From positions 3,782,001-3,846,000 of the forward strand of contig NZ_CP094264.1 of the NCBI RefSeq assembly GCF_023614235.1: 64,000 nt of DNA. The letters run 5' to 3'. The translations under genes were made by a program, and so were the position numbers. Position 1 is the stretch's first letter, and each line of letters opens with the position of its first letter. This document shows, piece by piece, positions 27,632 to 36,867 of this stretch. This DNA is from Streptomyces sp. MRC013. GTDB lineage: Bacteria; Actinomycetota; Actinomycetes; Streptomycetales; Streptomycetaceae. The notes under the pieces are model-generated. The model saw nothing but the letters and a program-made list of their open reading frames with translations. It did no database searches and was not told the origin of the DNA.

Positions 27632-27850
27632 TGTGCTCGGCGCCTCGGGGCCGGCCCTGCGCCGTCGAGGACGCCGCAGCCGTGGTCACCGAACACCCGG
27701 GCCTTCGGGCAGCCGGAGTACTGGGCCTCCGGGTCAGCGGGTACATCGGGCCACGGGTGCCGGGCCGTCGACCACCCGGGCGGTCGGCCGCCGAGCCCCG
27801 GCGCCCGGCCACCGGGCACCCATACCGCCGGGCGCCACACACCTGTACCA

Positions 27851-27960
27851 CCGAACACCCGGACCACCGAACACCCGGGCCGCTGGAGCACCGGGCACAT
27901 CGGCCGCCGAACACCTGGGCCGCTGGAGCACCGGGCACATCGGTCGCCGAACACCCGGAC
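27851..27960. repeat. 40-bp direct repeats in the holA–rpsT intergenic region
   Basis: Two adjacent 40-bp units (27867–27906 and 27907–27946) differ at about three positions; each starts CCGAACACC and contains GGGCCGCTGGAGCACCGGGC. Partial units precede (27851–27866) and follow (27947–27960). The 40-bp period is not a multiple of three, and no frame across it is protein-like, so the 638-bp gap (27597–28234) is best read as non-coding. It also holds degenerate related fragments from about 27690 and two hairpins listed separately. Confidence 0.75.
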
Positions 27961-27992
27961 CGCCGGGCCGCCGGCCGGTGGCCCGGCACGCC

Positions 27993-28038
27993 GGAGGCCC
28001 CGGACGCCCGTCTGGGGAAAGACGGGGCCGGGGCCTCC
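27993..28038. other. Large two-stage hairpin in the holA–rpsT gap
   Basis: An outer perfect 11-bp stem (GGAGGCCCCGG / CCGGGGCCTCC) and an inner perfect 7-bp stem (CCCGTCT / AGACGGG) with a 6-nt loop. It may be a back-up terminator for rpsT on the minus strand, nearly 200 nt downstream of that gene, or a structure tied to the repeats next to it. Confidence 0.6.
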
Positions 28039-28203
28039 GGGATGTTCCTGGTGAGCCCGTACCCGCGTGGCGAACGCAGGCCGCGTACGGGCTCGGGGGT
28101 GCCGGGCGGGAGCGTGGTTGAGAGGGCCCGCTGTATCCCTGCCGGCGATCAAGTCGTCCGGTCCGTCACCCCGGGGCGCAGGCCCGTGGGGTTCCGGCCG
28201 GTT

Positions 28204-28222
28204 CCGGGGACGGCGTCCCCGG
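28204..28222 (-). terminator. Terminator of rpsT
   Basis: CCGGGGAC and GTCCCCGG form an 8-bp stem with a 3-nt loop, 13 nt downstream of the rpsT stop codon on the minus strand. Confidence 0.65.
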
Positions 28223-28234
28223 GACTACAGGAGC

Positions 28235-28501
28235 TCAGCCCTGCAGGGCGGCCAGCTTGGACGCCAGCGCCGACTTCTTGTTGGCGGCGGCGTTCTTGTG
28301 GATGACGCCCTTGGAGGCGGCCTTGTCCAGCTTGCGGGACGCCTCGCGAGCGGCCACGGAGGCCTTCTCGACGTCGCCGGAGGCGGCGGCCTCACGGGCC
28401 TTGCGGATCGCGGTCTTGAGCGACGACTTGACGGCCTTGTTGCGCAGGCGCGCCTTCTCGTTCGTCTTGTTCCGCTTGATCTGGGACTTGATGTTCGCCA
28501 C
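28235..28501 (-). CDS. rpsT: 30S ribosomal protein bS20
   Basis: 88-residue basic helical protein of the small subunit, beginning [20 protein letters not shown] and containing the conserved [17 protein letters not shown] stretch. It starts with GTG, with AAGG about 9 nt upstream. It is divergent from lepA with 240 nt between them, a conserved actinobacterial arrangement. Confidence 0.98.
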   Translation of the reverse strand: MANIKSQIKRNKTNEKARLRNKAVKSSLKTAIRKAREAAASGDVEKASVAAREASRKLDKAASKGVIHKNAAANKKSALASKLAALQG

Positions 28502-28741
28502 GAAAGAGCCTTTTCAGGTTCGTAAGGATTCCTCGATGTGCGCCACGCTGCCGAAAGGGCCACGAGACACAGCTGCCCAGGCTACCAGCAGCGCTTCGAG
28601 CAGCCCAAACCGAGCGTCCGTCCCCGCCCGTGGGACCCCCGCCCCCGTCCGTGGGACCATGGAGCCTACGTATCGATACCGACGTCGACCCGAGCAGAGA
28701 CACCGGCGTACGCCCGGGCGTCTCGAGAATCAGGACCCTGC

Positions 28742-30611
28742 GTGCCCGCGACCCCTACCCACGTGCCCGAGCCGAGCCGTACCGACCCGGCACTGATCCG
28801 CAACTTCTGCATCATCGCGCACATCGACCACGGCAAGTCCACCCTTGCCGACCGGATGCTCCAGCTGACCGGTGTGGTCGAGCAGCGGCAGATGCGCGCT
28901 CAGTACCTCGACCGCATGGACATCGAGCGCGAGCGCGGCATCACCATCAAGTCCCAGGCCGTTCGTCTGCCCTGGGCGCCCACCGAGGGCGAGCTGCAGG
29001 GCAGGACCCACATCCTCAACATGATCGACACCCCGGGCCACGTGGACTTCACGTACGAGGTGTCGCGCTCTCCTCGCCGCCTGCGAGGGCACGATCCTCC
29101 TCGTCGACGCGGCCCAGGGCATCGAGGCGCAGACCCTGGCCAACCTGTACCTGGCGATGGAGAACGACCTCGCCATCGTCCCGGTCCTCAACAAGATCGA
29201 CCTCCCGGCCGCCCAGCCGGAGAAGTTCGCCGAGGAGCTGGCCAACCTGGTCGGCTGCGAGCCCGACGACGTGATGCGGGTCTCGGCCAAGACGGGCCTG
29301 GGCGTGGAGGCGCTCCTCGACCGCGTCGTCAGGGACGTCCCGGCCCCGGTCGGCGTCGCGGACGCCCCCGCCCGCGCGATGATCTTCGACTCGGTCTACG
29401 ACTCGTACCGCGGCGTCGTCACCTACGTCCGCGTCGTCGACGGCCAGCTCAACAAGCGCGAGCGCATCCGCATGATGTCGACCGGCGCCACCCACGAGCT
29501 GCTGGAGATCGGCACCAACTCGCCGGAGATGCTCGCCGCCGACGGCCTCGGCGTGGGCGAGGTGGGCTACCTGATCACCGGCGTGAAGGACGTCCGCCAG
29601 TCGAAGGTCGGCGACACGATCACCAGCCAGGCCAAGGGCGCCCAGGAGGCCCTCGGCGGCTACAAGGACCCCAAGCCGATGGTGTTCTCCGGCCTCTACC
29701 CGCTGGACGGGTCGGACTACCCGGAGCTGCGCGACGCCCTGGACAAGCTCCAGCTCAACGACGCCGCCCTGGTGTACGAGCCGGAGACGTCCGCGGCACT
29801 CGGCTTCGGCTTCCGCGTGGGCTTCCTCGGGCTGCTCCACCTCGACGTGATCCGCGAGCGCCTGGAACGCGAGTTCGGCCTCGACCTGATCGCCACGGCG
29901 CCGAACGTGGTCTACCGGGTCGTCATGGAGGACGGCGCCGAGCACACCGTCACCAACCCGAGCGAGTTCCCCGAAGGCAAGATCGCCGAGGTGTACGAGC
30001 CGGTCGTCCGCGCCACGATCCTCGCGCCGTCCGAGTTCATCGGCTCGATCATGGAGCTGTGCCAGAACCGCCGCGGCACCCTCCTCGGCATGGACTACCT
30101 CTCCGAGGACCGCGTCGAGATCCGCTACACGCTGCCCCTCGCCGAGATCGTCTTCGACTTCTTCGACCAGCTGAAGTCGAAGACCCGCGGCTACGCGTCG
30201 CTGGACTACGAGCCCACCGGCGAGCAGAGCAGCTCCCTGGTCAAGGTCGACATCCTGCTCCACGGCGACAAGGTCGACGCCTTCTCCGCCATCACCCACA
30301 AGGACCAGGCGTACGCGTACGGCGTGCGGCTCGTCGCCAAGCTGAAGGAGCTCATCCCCCGGCAGGCGTTCGAGGTGCCGGTGCAGGCCGCCATCGGCTC
30401 CCGGGTCATCGCCCGCGAGACGATCCGCGCCATCCGCAAGGACGTCCTCGCCAAGTGCTACGGCGGTGACATCTCCCGCAAGCGCAAGCTGCTGGAGAAG
30501 CAGAAGGAGGGCAAGAAGCGGATGAAGATGGTGGGCTCCGTGGAGGTCCCGCAGGAGGCCTTCATCGCGGTGCTCTCCAGCGACGAGTCCGGGGGCAAGG
30601 CCAAGAAGTAG
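28742..30611 (+). pseudogene. lepA: Elongation factor 4 (LepA) with an apparent one-base insertion
   Basis: Ribosomal back-translocase GTPase. GTG at 28742 starts [21 protein letters not shown]1 (AHIDHGKST), [14 protein letters not shown] and G3 ([15 protein letters not shown]) follow. At 29069–29075 (TCTCCTC) the frame breaks: dropping one base gives [20 protein letters not shown] and the rest of a normal LepA to the stop at 30611, including VLNKIDLP (G4), EF-G domains and the C-terminal KGKKRMK-like basic tail. A corrected protein would be about 622 residues. The gene is highly conserved and otherwise intact, so a sequencing error is the likelier cause. Confidence 0.93.
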
Positions 30612-30651
30612 CCCCGCCCGTCCCGGCCGCCCGCCCCGGCGGCCGCGGCAC

Positions 30652-30693
30652 GGAGGCGCCCGTCCGGACGACGAACGGGCGCCTCCGCCTTTT
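30652..30693 (+). terminator. Terminator of lepA
   Basis: GGAGGCGCCCGT and ACGGGCGCCTCC form a perfect 12-bp stem with an 11-nt loop, followed by GCCTTTT. Confidence 0.9.
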
Positions 30694-30793
30694 CACGAAC
30701 GTCCCCCAGTCGTTATGAAGCGGGTATGAACCCCGGTCCACAGCCCCTTACGCAGCGGACGGCGGCGCTCTACCCTGATCCCGCTCGGTGGTT

Positions 30794-30803
30794 ACTCGCG
30801 AGT
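30794..30803. promoter_or_regulatory. Palindromic candidate operator upstream of the acyl-CoA ligase
   Basis: ACTCGCGAGT is a perfect 10-bp palindrome flanked by TT on the left and TAA on the right, about 90 nt before the ligase start and in an unusually AT-containing stretch. Its position fits a TetR-type fatty-acid-responsive operator, but no regulator is identified. Confidence 0.4.
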
Positions 30804-30891
30804 TAAACAACCAGCCGTCGACCCGCTTTTCCCGCAGCAGCGAAGTGCCCGCGCGCCGCGCGGCATCTGCCAGGCCCGCCGGAGGACGCCC

Positions 30892-32781
30892 GTGAGCGAC
30901 ACACAGACCCAGATCGAGAACCGCCCGCCCTCCGTGGCGAGCCTCCTCCTCGAGCGGGTGGCGAAGACCCCGGACGCGGAGGCCTACCGCTACCCGGTCC
31001 CGTCCCCCGGCGGCCGGGGGCCCGAGGAGTGGAGGTCGCTCACCTGGCGCCAGGCCGCGGACCGCGTGTACGCGATCGCCGCCGGACTCGTCGACCTCGG
31101 CCTCCGGCCGGAGGAGCGCGTCGCCCTCGCCTCCGCCACACGGGTCGAGTGGATCCTGTGCGACCTGGGCGTCATGTGCGCCGGGGCGGCCACGACCACG
31201 GTCTACCCGCAGACCGACGCCGGGGAGGCCGCCTACATCCTCGCCGACTCCGGGAGCCGGGTCCTGATCGCCGAGGACGCCGCCCAGCTCGCGAAGGCCC
31301 GGGAGCGCCGCGCCGAGCTGCCGGAACTCCGCCACGTCGTGGTGATCGACGCCGCGGCGGCGGTGCCCGCCGACGGCGACCCGGAGGGCTGGGTGCTGTC
31401 CCTCGCGGATCTGGAGGAGCGCGGCAGGGCGTACCTGGGGGAACACCCCGAGGCGGTCCGGGAGCGGATCGAGGCGATCGCCGCCGACCAGCTCGCCACC
31501 CTCATCTACACCTCCGGCACCACGGGCCGCCCCAAGGGCGTGCGCCTCCCGCACGACAACTGGTCGTACATGGCGAAGGCCATCGCCGCGACCGGCCTGC
31601 TGCGCGACGACGACGTGCAGTACCTGTGGCTGCCGCTCGCCCACGTCTTCGGCAAGGTGCTGACCTCCGGGCAGATCGAGGTGGGCCACGTCACCGCCGT
31701 CGACGGCCGCATCGACAAGATCGTCGAGAACCTGCCGGTCGTCCGGCCGACGTACATGGCGGCCGTCCCGCGCATCTTCGAGAAGGTCTACAACGGCGTC
31801 GCCGCCAAGGCCCGGGCCGGCGGCCCCGTCAAGTACCGGATCTTCCAGTGGGCGGCCCGCGTCGCCCGCGACCACGCCAGGGCCGCCCAGGACGCCTTCC
31901 GCCGCACCGGGCAGGCGAGGGCACCCCTGGGCCTCAGGGTGCAGCACGCGATCGCGGACGTGCTCGTGTACTCCAAGCTCCGCGCCGCGTTCGGCGGGCG
32001 GCTGCGCGCGGCCGTGTCCGGCTCCGTCGCGCTCGCCCCGGAGATCGGCTACTTCTTCTCCGGCGCCGGCATCCACATCCTGGAGGGGTACGGCCTGACG
32101 GAGTCGTCCGCCGCCTCCTTCGTGAACCCGGGCGAGGCGTACCGCACCGGCACGGTCGGCAAGCCGCTGCCCGGCTGCGAGGTGCGCATCGCCGACGACG
32201 GCGAGATCCTGCTGCGCGGCCCCGGCATCATGGAGGGGTACCACAAGCTGCCCGACAAGACGGCCGAGGTGCTGGAGCCGGACGGCTGGTTCCACACCGG
32301 GGACATCGGCGAGCTGTCCGCCGACGGCTACCTGAAGATCACCGACCGGAAGAAGGACCTGTTCAAGACCTCCGGCGGCAAGTACATCGCGCCGACGGAG
32401 ATCGAGGGCCGCTTCAAGGCGCTGTGCCCCTTCGTCTCCAACATCGTCGTGGTCGGCGCCGACCGGAACCACTGCAGCGCGCTGGTCGCGCTCGACGAGG
32501 CGGCGCTGCGGGGCTGGGCGGAGGAGCGCGGCCTCGGCGACCGGCCGTACGCCGAGCTGGTCGCGACGCCGCAGGTCCGGGAGATGGTCCAGGGGTACGT
32601 GGACCGGCTCAACGAGGGCCTCCAGCGCTGGCAGACGGTCAAGAAGTTCCGGCTGCTGCCGCGCGACCTCGACGTGGAGCACGGCGAGCTGACGCCCAGC
32701 CTGAAGCTGAAGCGGCCCGCGGTGGAGCGCGGGTACGGGGACCTCATCGAGGAGATGTACGAGGGCGCCCGCGAGGCCTGA
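30892..32781 (+). CDS. Long-chain fatty-acid–CoA ligase / AMP-dependent synthetase
   Basis: Activates fatty acids to acyl-CoA by way of an acyl-adenylate. 629 residues of the ANL superfamily: P-loop-like LIYTSGTTGRPKGVRL near residue 205, the A4–A5 region YGLTESSAASFVN near 399, the ATP-binding WFHTGDIGEL near 465, the hinge ITDRKKDLFKTSGGKYIAP near 482, and a C-terminal domain ending in SLKLKRP. Size and the YGLTE variant fit long-chain ligases. GTG is preceded by GGAGG with a 7-nt gap. It stands alone between terminated lepA and hemW. Confidence 0.93.
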   Translation: MSDTQTQIENRPPSVASLLLERVAKTPDAEAYRYPVPSPGGRGPEEWRSLTWRQAADRVYAIAAGLVDLGLRPEERVALASATRVEWILCDLGVMCAGAATTTVYPQTDAGEAAYILADSGSRVLIAEDAAQLAKARERRAELPELRHVVVIDAAAAVPADGDPEGWVLSLADLEERGRAYLGEHPEAVRERIEAIAADQLATLIYTSGTTGRPKGVRLPHDNWSYMAKAIAATGLLRDDDVQYLWLPLAHVFGKVLTSGQIEVGHVTAVDGRIDKIVENLPVVRPTYMAAVPRIFEKVYNGVAAKARAGGPVKYRIFQWAARVARDHARAAQDAFRRTGQARAPLGLRVQHAIADVLVYSKLRAAFGGRLRAAVSGSVALAPEIGYFFSGAGIHILEGYGLTESSAASFVNPGEAYRTGTVGKPLPGCEVRIADDGEILLRGPGIMEGYHKLPDKTAEVLEPDGWFHTGDIGELSADGYLKITDRKKDLFKTSGGKYIAPTEIEGRFKALCPFVSNIVVVGADRNHCSALVALDEAALRGWAEERGLGDRPYAELVATPQVREMVQGYVDRLNEGLQRWQTVKKFRLLPRDLDVEHGELTPSLKLKRPAVERGYGDLIEEMYEGAREA

Positions 32782-32849
32782 CCGCCGGCGGCCCCGCCCG
32801 CGCCGGCCGTCCGCCCGTCACCGCCGCGCCGCGCACCGCGGCGGTGACG

Positions 32850-32855
32850 GACAAT
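32850..32855 (+). promoter_or_regulatory. Leaderless-type −10 element of hemW
   Basis: GACAAT lies 7 nt before the ATG at 32863 with no Shine-Dalgarno sequence between them. The same hexamer precedes recO, dus and the acidic protein gene at 26227. Confidence 0.5.
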
Positions 32856-32862
32856 GGACCCC

Positions 32863-34095
32863 ATGCCTTCCGTACTGCCCGACGGCGAGCCCGTGCCCGA
32901 GGACGGGTCGCTGCCCCCGTCCGCCCTCGACGGGCGCGAGGAGCGGCCGCTCGGGTTCTACCTGCACGTGCCGTACTGCGCGACCCGCTGCGGCTACTGC
33001 GACTTCAACACCTACACCGCCACCGAGCTGCGCGGCTCCGGCGGGGTCCTCGCCTCCCGCGACAACTACGCGGCGACCCTCGCGGGCGAGGTCCGGCTCG
33101 CCCGCGAGGTCCTCGGCGACGACCCCCGCCCCGTGCGGACGGTCTTCGTCGGCGGCGGCACCCCCACGCTGCTCGCCGCGGAGGACCTCGTCCGCATGCT
33201 CGACGCCGTCCGGGACGAGTTCGGCCTCGCGGACGACGCGGAGGTCACCACGGAGGCCAACCCGGAGTCGGTCGACCCGGCGTACCTGGCCGCGCTCCGC
33301 GAGGGCGGCTTCAACCGGATCTCCTTCGGCATGCAGAGCGCCCGGCGGCACGTGCTGGAGGTCCTCGACCGCACCCACACGCCCGGCCGTCCCGAGGCGT
33401 GCGTCGCCGAGGCCCGCGCCGCCGGCTTCGACCACGTCAACCTCGACCTGATCTACGGCACCCCCGGTGAGAGCGACGACGACTGGCGGGCCTCCCTGGA
33501 CGCCGCCGTCGGCGCCGGCCCCGACCACGTCTCCGCGTACGCCCTGATCGTCGAGGAGGGCACCGGGCTCGCCCGCCGCATCCGGCGCGGCGAGGTGCCG
33601 ACGACCGACGACGACGTGCACGCCGACCGCTACCTCATCGCGGACTCCGTCCTGGCCGGGGCCGGATTCCACTGGTACGAGGTGTCGAACTGGGCCGCCT
33701 CCGAGGCGGGCCGCTGCCTCCACAACGAGCTGTACTGGCGCGGGGCCGACTGGTGGGGTGCCGGACCCGGCGCCCACAGCCACGTCGGCGGCGTCCGCTG
33801 GTGGAACGTGAAGCACCCCGGCGCCTACGCCGCCGCCCTCGCGGAGGGGCGCTCGCCGGGCGCCGGCCGGGAGGTCCTGACGGGGGAGGACCGCCGCGTG
33901 GAGCGCGTCCTGCTGGAGCTGCGGCTCCGCGAGGGCGTCCCCCTGTCGCTGCTGCGCGCGGCGGGGCGGGCCGCCGCCGGGCGCGCCGTGCGCGACGGGC
34001 TCCTCGACCCGGTCCCGTACGGCGCCGGGCGCGCCGTGCTCACCCTGCGCGGCCGGCTCCTCGCCGACGCGGTGGTGCGGGACCTGGTGGACTGA
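32863..34095 (+). CDS. hemW: Radical SAM heme chaperone HemW
   Basis: 410 residues. The radical-SAM cluster motif CATRCGYCDF near residue 43 has the CxxxCxxC pattern plus the extra Phe position of the HemN/HemW family. GGGTPTLL, NRISFGMQS and DLIYGTPGE follow. The length and the lack of the N-terminal HemN-specific region indicate HemW, a heme-binding protein that delivers heme to membrane targets, rather than coproporphyrinogen dehydrogenase. An in-frame ATG 9 nt upstream is a possible alternative start. It precedes DUF3097 and hrcA as in other streptomycetes. Confidence 0.9.
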   Translation: MPSVLPDGEPVPEDGSLPPSALDGREERPLGFYLHVPYCATRCGYCDFNTYTATELRGSGGVLASRDNYAATLAGEVRLAREVLGDDPRPVRTVFVGGGTPTLLAAEDLVRMLDAVRDEFGLADDAEVTTEANPESVDPAYLAALREGGFNRISFGMQSARRHVLEVLDRTHTPGRPEACVAEARAAGFDHVNLDLIYGTPGESDDDWRASLDAAVGAGPDHVSAYALIVEEGTGLARRIRRGEVPTTDDDVHADRYLIADSVLAGAGFHWYEVSNWAASEAGRCLHNELYWRGADWWGAGPGAHSHVGGVRWWNVKHPGAYAAALAEGRSPGAGREVLTGEDRRVERVLLELRLREGVPLSLLRAAGRAAAGRAVRDGLLDPVPYGAGRAVLTLRGRLLADAVVRDLVD

Positions 34096-34107
34096 GGACG
34101 CCGGGCG

Positions 34108-34911
34108 CTACGGCGCCGTCACGAAGTCGATCAGCTCCTCGACCCGGCCCAGCAGCGCCGGCTCCAGGTCCCTGTACGACCGGACCCGGTCCAGGATCCG
34201 GCGCCAGGCGGCGCCGGTGTTCCCGGGCCAGCCCAGGGCCCGGCACACGCCCGTCTTCCAGTCCCGGCCGTGCGGCACGTCCGGCCAGGCCGGGATGCCC
34301 AGCGACGACGGCTTCACGGCCTGCCACACGTCGACGTAGGGGTGCCCCACCACCAGGACGTGCGGGTCGGTGACCGAGGCGGCGATCCGCGACTCCTTCG
34401 ACCCCGGCACCAGATGGTCCACCAGCACCCCGAGCCGGGCGTCCGGGCCGGGCCGGAAGTCGCGGACGACCGCCGGCAGGTCGTCGACGCCCTCCAGGTA
34501 CTCCACGACGACGCCCTCGATCCTCAGGTCGTCGCCCCACACCTTCTCCACCAGCTCCGCGTCGTGGCGGCCCTCCACGTAGATCCGCCCCGCCCGCGCC
34601 ACCCGCGCCCGCGCGCCCGGCACGGCGACCGACCCGGACGCCGTGCGGGACGGCCGCGCCGGCGCGGGGGCGGCCGGGCGGACCAGCGTCACCGGGCGGC
34701 CCTCCAGCAGGAAGCCGCGCGGTACGAGCGGGAAGACCCGCCGCCTGCCGAACCGGTCCTCCAGCGTCACCGCGCCCGCCTCGCACCCCACCACCGCCCC
34801 GCAGAACCCGGTGCCGGCCTCCTCGACCACCAGGTCCGGCTCGGCGGGCACCTCGGGCACGGGGGACTGCTTCTTCCACCGGGGGGTCAGGTCGGGGTCG
34901 TAGGCGCGCAT
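34108..34911 (-). CDS. DUF3097 family protein
   Basis: 267 residues starting [15 protein letters not shown]. The central [19 protein letters not shown] and [15 protein letters not shown] motifs, with acidic residues after strands, resemble a Toprim-like fold, and the C-terminal part holds [13 protein letters not shown]. It is an uncharacterised actinobacterial family, and nucleic-acid metabolism is only inferred from the Toprim-like pattern. TAGCGT lies 7 nt before the ATG on the minus strand. It is convergent with hemW and 10 nt downstream of the MBL gene in the same direction. Confidence 0.82.
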   Translation of the reverse strand: MRAYDPDLTPRWKKQSPVPEVPAEPDLVVEEAGTGFCGAVVGCEAGAVTLEDRFGRRRVFPLVPRGFLLEGRPVTLVRPAAPAPARPSRTASGSVAVPGARARVARAGRIYVEGRHDAELVEKVWGDDLRIEGVVVEYLEGVDDLPAVVRDFRPGPDARLGVLVDHLVPGSKESRIAASVTDPHVLVVGHPYVDVWQAVKPSSLGIPAWPDVPHGRDWKTGVCRALGWPGNTGAAWRRILDRVRSYRDLEPALLGRVEELIDFVTAP

Positions 34912-34921
34912 CCACCAGACG

Positions 34922-35659
34922 CTACGACACCGCGAACCGGCGGGCCAGCTCATCGCGTTGGGCGCGTACGAACGAGGCGTCCACCACCGCGCCGTGGCCC
35001 GGCACGTACGCCGCGCCCTCCCCGCCCAGCTCCAGCAGCCGGTCCAGCGCGGCCGGCCAGCGCGACGGGACCGCGTCCGGGCCCGCCTGGGGCTCACCCG
35101 ACTCCTCCACCAGGTCCCCGCAGAACACCACCCCGTCCGACGCCCCGTTCACCGTGCCCGGCACCAGCAGCGCCAGGTCGTGGCCGGTGTGCCCGGGGCC
35201 GGTGTTCACCAGCAGCACCTGCCGGCCGCCCAGGTCGAGCGTCCACTCCCCGCACACCAGGTGGTGCGGGTGGACCAGGACGTCCGCGGCCTCGCCCGCC
35301 TCGTCCGCGGCGACGCCCTCCCGCACGGCCTCCGCCCGCAGCGCGTCCCGCTCCCGCACCAGCACCTCGTCGAGGCCCACGGCGCCGAACACCTGCGCGC
35401 CCGCGAAGGCGGCGGCACCCAGCACGTGGTCGAAGTGCGGGTGGCTCAGTGCGATGTGGGTCACGCGCCGCCCTCCCAGCAGCCCCTGGACCTGGGCCCG
35501 GACGGCGGCACCCTCCCGCAGCGTGGAACCCGCGTCGAACAACAGTGCGGCACCGTCCCCGACGACCAGCCCGACCGTGGCGTCCCATCCGGGGAGCCGC
35601 CTGCGGCCCACGCCGGCCGCCAGCCGCTCCCACCCGAACTCTTCCCAAGCGACGTCCAT
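34922..35659 (-). CDS. MBL-fold metallohydrolase
   Basis: 245 residues. The metal motif [15 protein letters not shown] (HxHxDH form), a later [13 protein letters not shown] histidine, the FCGDLVEES Asp and PGHGAVVD complete the binuclear metal set of the metallo-beta-lactamase fold. The substrate is unknown. It runs directly into the DUF3097 gene (10-nt gap), so the two are likely co-transcribed. TAGCGT sits 6 nt before the ATG, pointing to a leaderless transcript. Confidence 0.88.
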   Translation of the reverse strand: MDVAWEEFGWERLAAGVGRRRLPGWDATVGLVVGDGAALLFDAGSTLREGAAVRAQVQGLLGGRRVTHIALSHPHFDHVLGAAAFAGAQVFGAVGLDEVLVRERDALRAEAVREGVAADEAGEAADVLVHPHHLVCGEWTLDLGGRQVLLVNTGPGHTGHDLALLVPGTVNGASDGVVFCGDLVEESGEPQAGPDAVPSRWPAALDRLLELGGEGAAYVPGHGAVVDASFVRAQRDELARRFAVS

Positions 35660-35786
35660 ACCGCGACGCTAGCGGCAATGCCGGCGGCGGGCGCGCGGTA
35701 CGGCGGCCGGCGCCGCCCCTACCGCGCCCACCACGTCGCCCTTGCCAGGCATCGACCCCGGCGCCGTACACTGGCCGCGGGGATGG

Positions 35787-35813
35787 TTGGCACTCGGGCA
35801 TGGCGAGTGCCAG
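35787..35813 (+). promoter_or_regulatory. CIRCE operator upstream of hrcA
   Basis: TTGGCACTC-N9-GAGTGCCAG is an excellent match to the CIRCE consensus TTAGCACTC-N9-GAGTGCTAA. It lies 38 nt before the hrcA start and 15 nt after a TACACT −10-like hexamer (35767–35772), so HrcA binding would block its own promoter. Confidence 0.93.
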
Positions 35814-35850
35814 CAGACGTCAGCCGACCGGAGCGAGCTGGAGGTGCGCC

Positions 35851-36867
35851 GTGCTCAGTGAACGCAGACTCGAGGTGCTGCGCGCCATCGTCCAGGACTA
35901 CGTCGGCACGGAGGAGCCCGTCGGTTCCAAGGCGCTCACCGAGCGCCACAACCTGGGCGTGTCTCCGGCCACCGTGCGCAACGACATGGCGGCGCTGGAG
36001 GAGGAGGGGTTCATCGCCCAGCCCCACACCAGCGCCGGACGCATCCCCACGGACAAGGGCTACCGCCTTTTCGTCGACAAGCTCGCCGGGGTCAAGCCGC
36101 TGTCGCCGCCGGAGCGCCGGGCCATCCAGAACTTCCTGGAGGGCGCGGTGGACCTGGACGACGTGGTGGGGCGCACGGTGCGCCTGCTCGCCCAGCTGAC
36201 CCGCCAGGTCGCGGTCGTGCAGTACCCGTCGCTGACCCGGTCGACCGTGCGCCACGTCGAGCTGCTGTCACTGGCCCCGGCCCGGCTGATGCTCGTCCTG
36301 ATCACGGACACCGGACGGGTGGAGCAGCGCATGGTCGACTGCCCCGCCCCGTTCGGCGAGACGTCCGTCGCCGACCTGCGCGCCCGGTTGAACAGCCAGG
36401 TGGCCGGCCGGCGCTTCACCGACGTGCCGCAGCTGGTGCAGGACCTTCCGGAGTCCTTCGAGCCGGAGGAGCGCGGGACCGTCTCCACGGTGCTCTCCAC
36501 CCTGCTGGAGACGCTGGTGGAGGAGACCGAGGAGCGTCTGGTGATCGGCGGGACCGCCAACCTCACGCGCTTCGGACACGACTTCCCGCTCACCATCCGG
36601 CCCGTGCTGGAGGCGCTGGAGGAGCAGGTCGTGCTCCTCAAGCTGCTCGGCGAGGCGACGGATCCGGCCATGACCGTGCGCATCGGCCACGAGAACGCCC
36701 ACGAAGGGCTGAACTCCACGTCCGTCGTCGCGGTCGGCTACGGTTCGGGCGACGAGGCGGTCGCCAAACTCGGCGTGGTCGGACCGACCCGCATGGACTA
36801 CCCCGGAACGATGGGAGCGGTACGCGCAGTGGCACGTTACGTCGGACAGATCCTGGCGGAGTCGTAA
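35851..36867 (+). CDS. hrcA: Heat-inducible transcriptional repressor HrcA
   Basis: 338 residues. The N-terminal winged helix ([28 protein letters not shown], recognition helix [18 protein letters not shown]) is followed by the HrcA-specific dimerisation and GAF-like domains ending in [27 protein letters not shown] is preceded by GGAGG with a 6-nt gap. HrcA represses class I heat-shock genes through CIRCE; the CIRCE element just upstream shows autoregulation. Its TAA is followed directly by the dnaJ GTG. Confidence 0.97.
   Translation: MLSERRLEVLRAIVQDYVGTEEPVGSKALTERHNLGVSPATVRNDMAALEEEGFIAQPHTSAGRIPTDKGYRLFVDKLAGVKPLSPPERRAIQNFLEGAVDLDDVVGRTVRLLAQLTRQVAVVQYPSLTRSTVRHVELLSLAPARLMLVLITDTGRVEQRMVDCPAPFGETSVADLRARLNSQVAGRRFTDVPQLVQDLPESFEPEERGTVSTVLSTLLETLVEETEERLVIGGTANLTRFGHDFPLTIRPVLEALEEQVVLLKLLGEATDPAMTVRIGHENAHEGLNSTSVVAVGYGSGDEAVAKLGVVGPTRMDYPGTMGAVRAVARYVGQILAES

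Noticed and set aside
27851..27960. Possible CRISPR-like array
   Set aside because: Units are directly adjacent with no unique spacers, only about two copies, and no cas genes occur in the window.
27514..28152. Minus-strand open frame with repeated VFGG/CSSGPGV-like segments in the holA–rpsT gap
   Set aside because: The peptide repeats come from 40-bp DNA repeats whose period is not a multiple of three; no start signal or conserved domain supports a gene.
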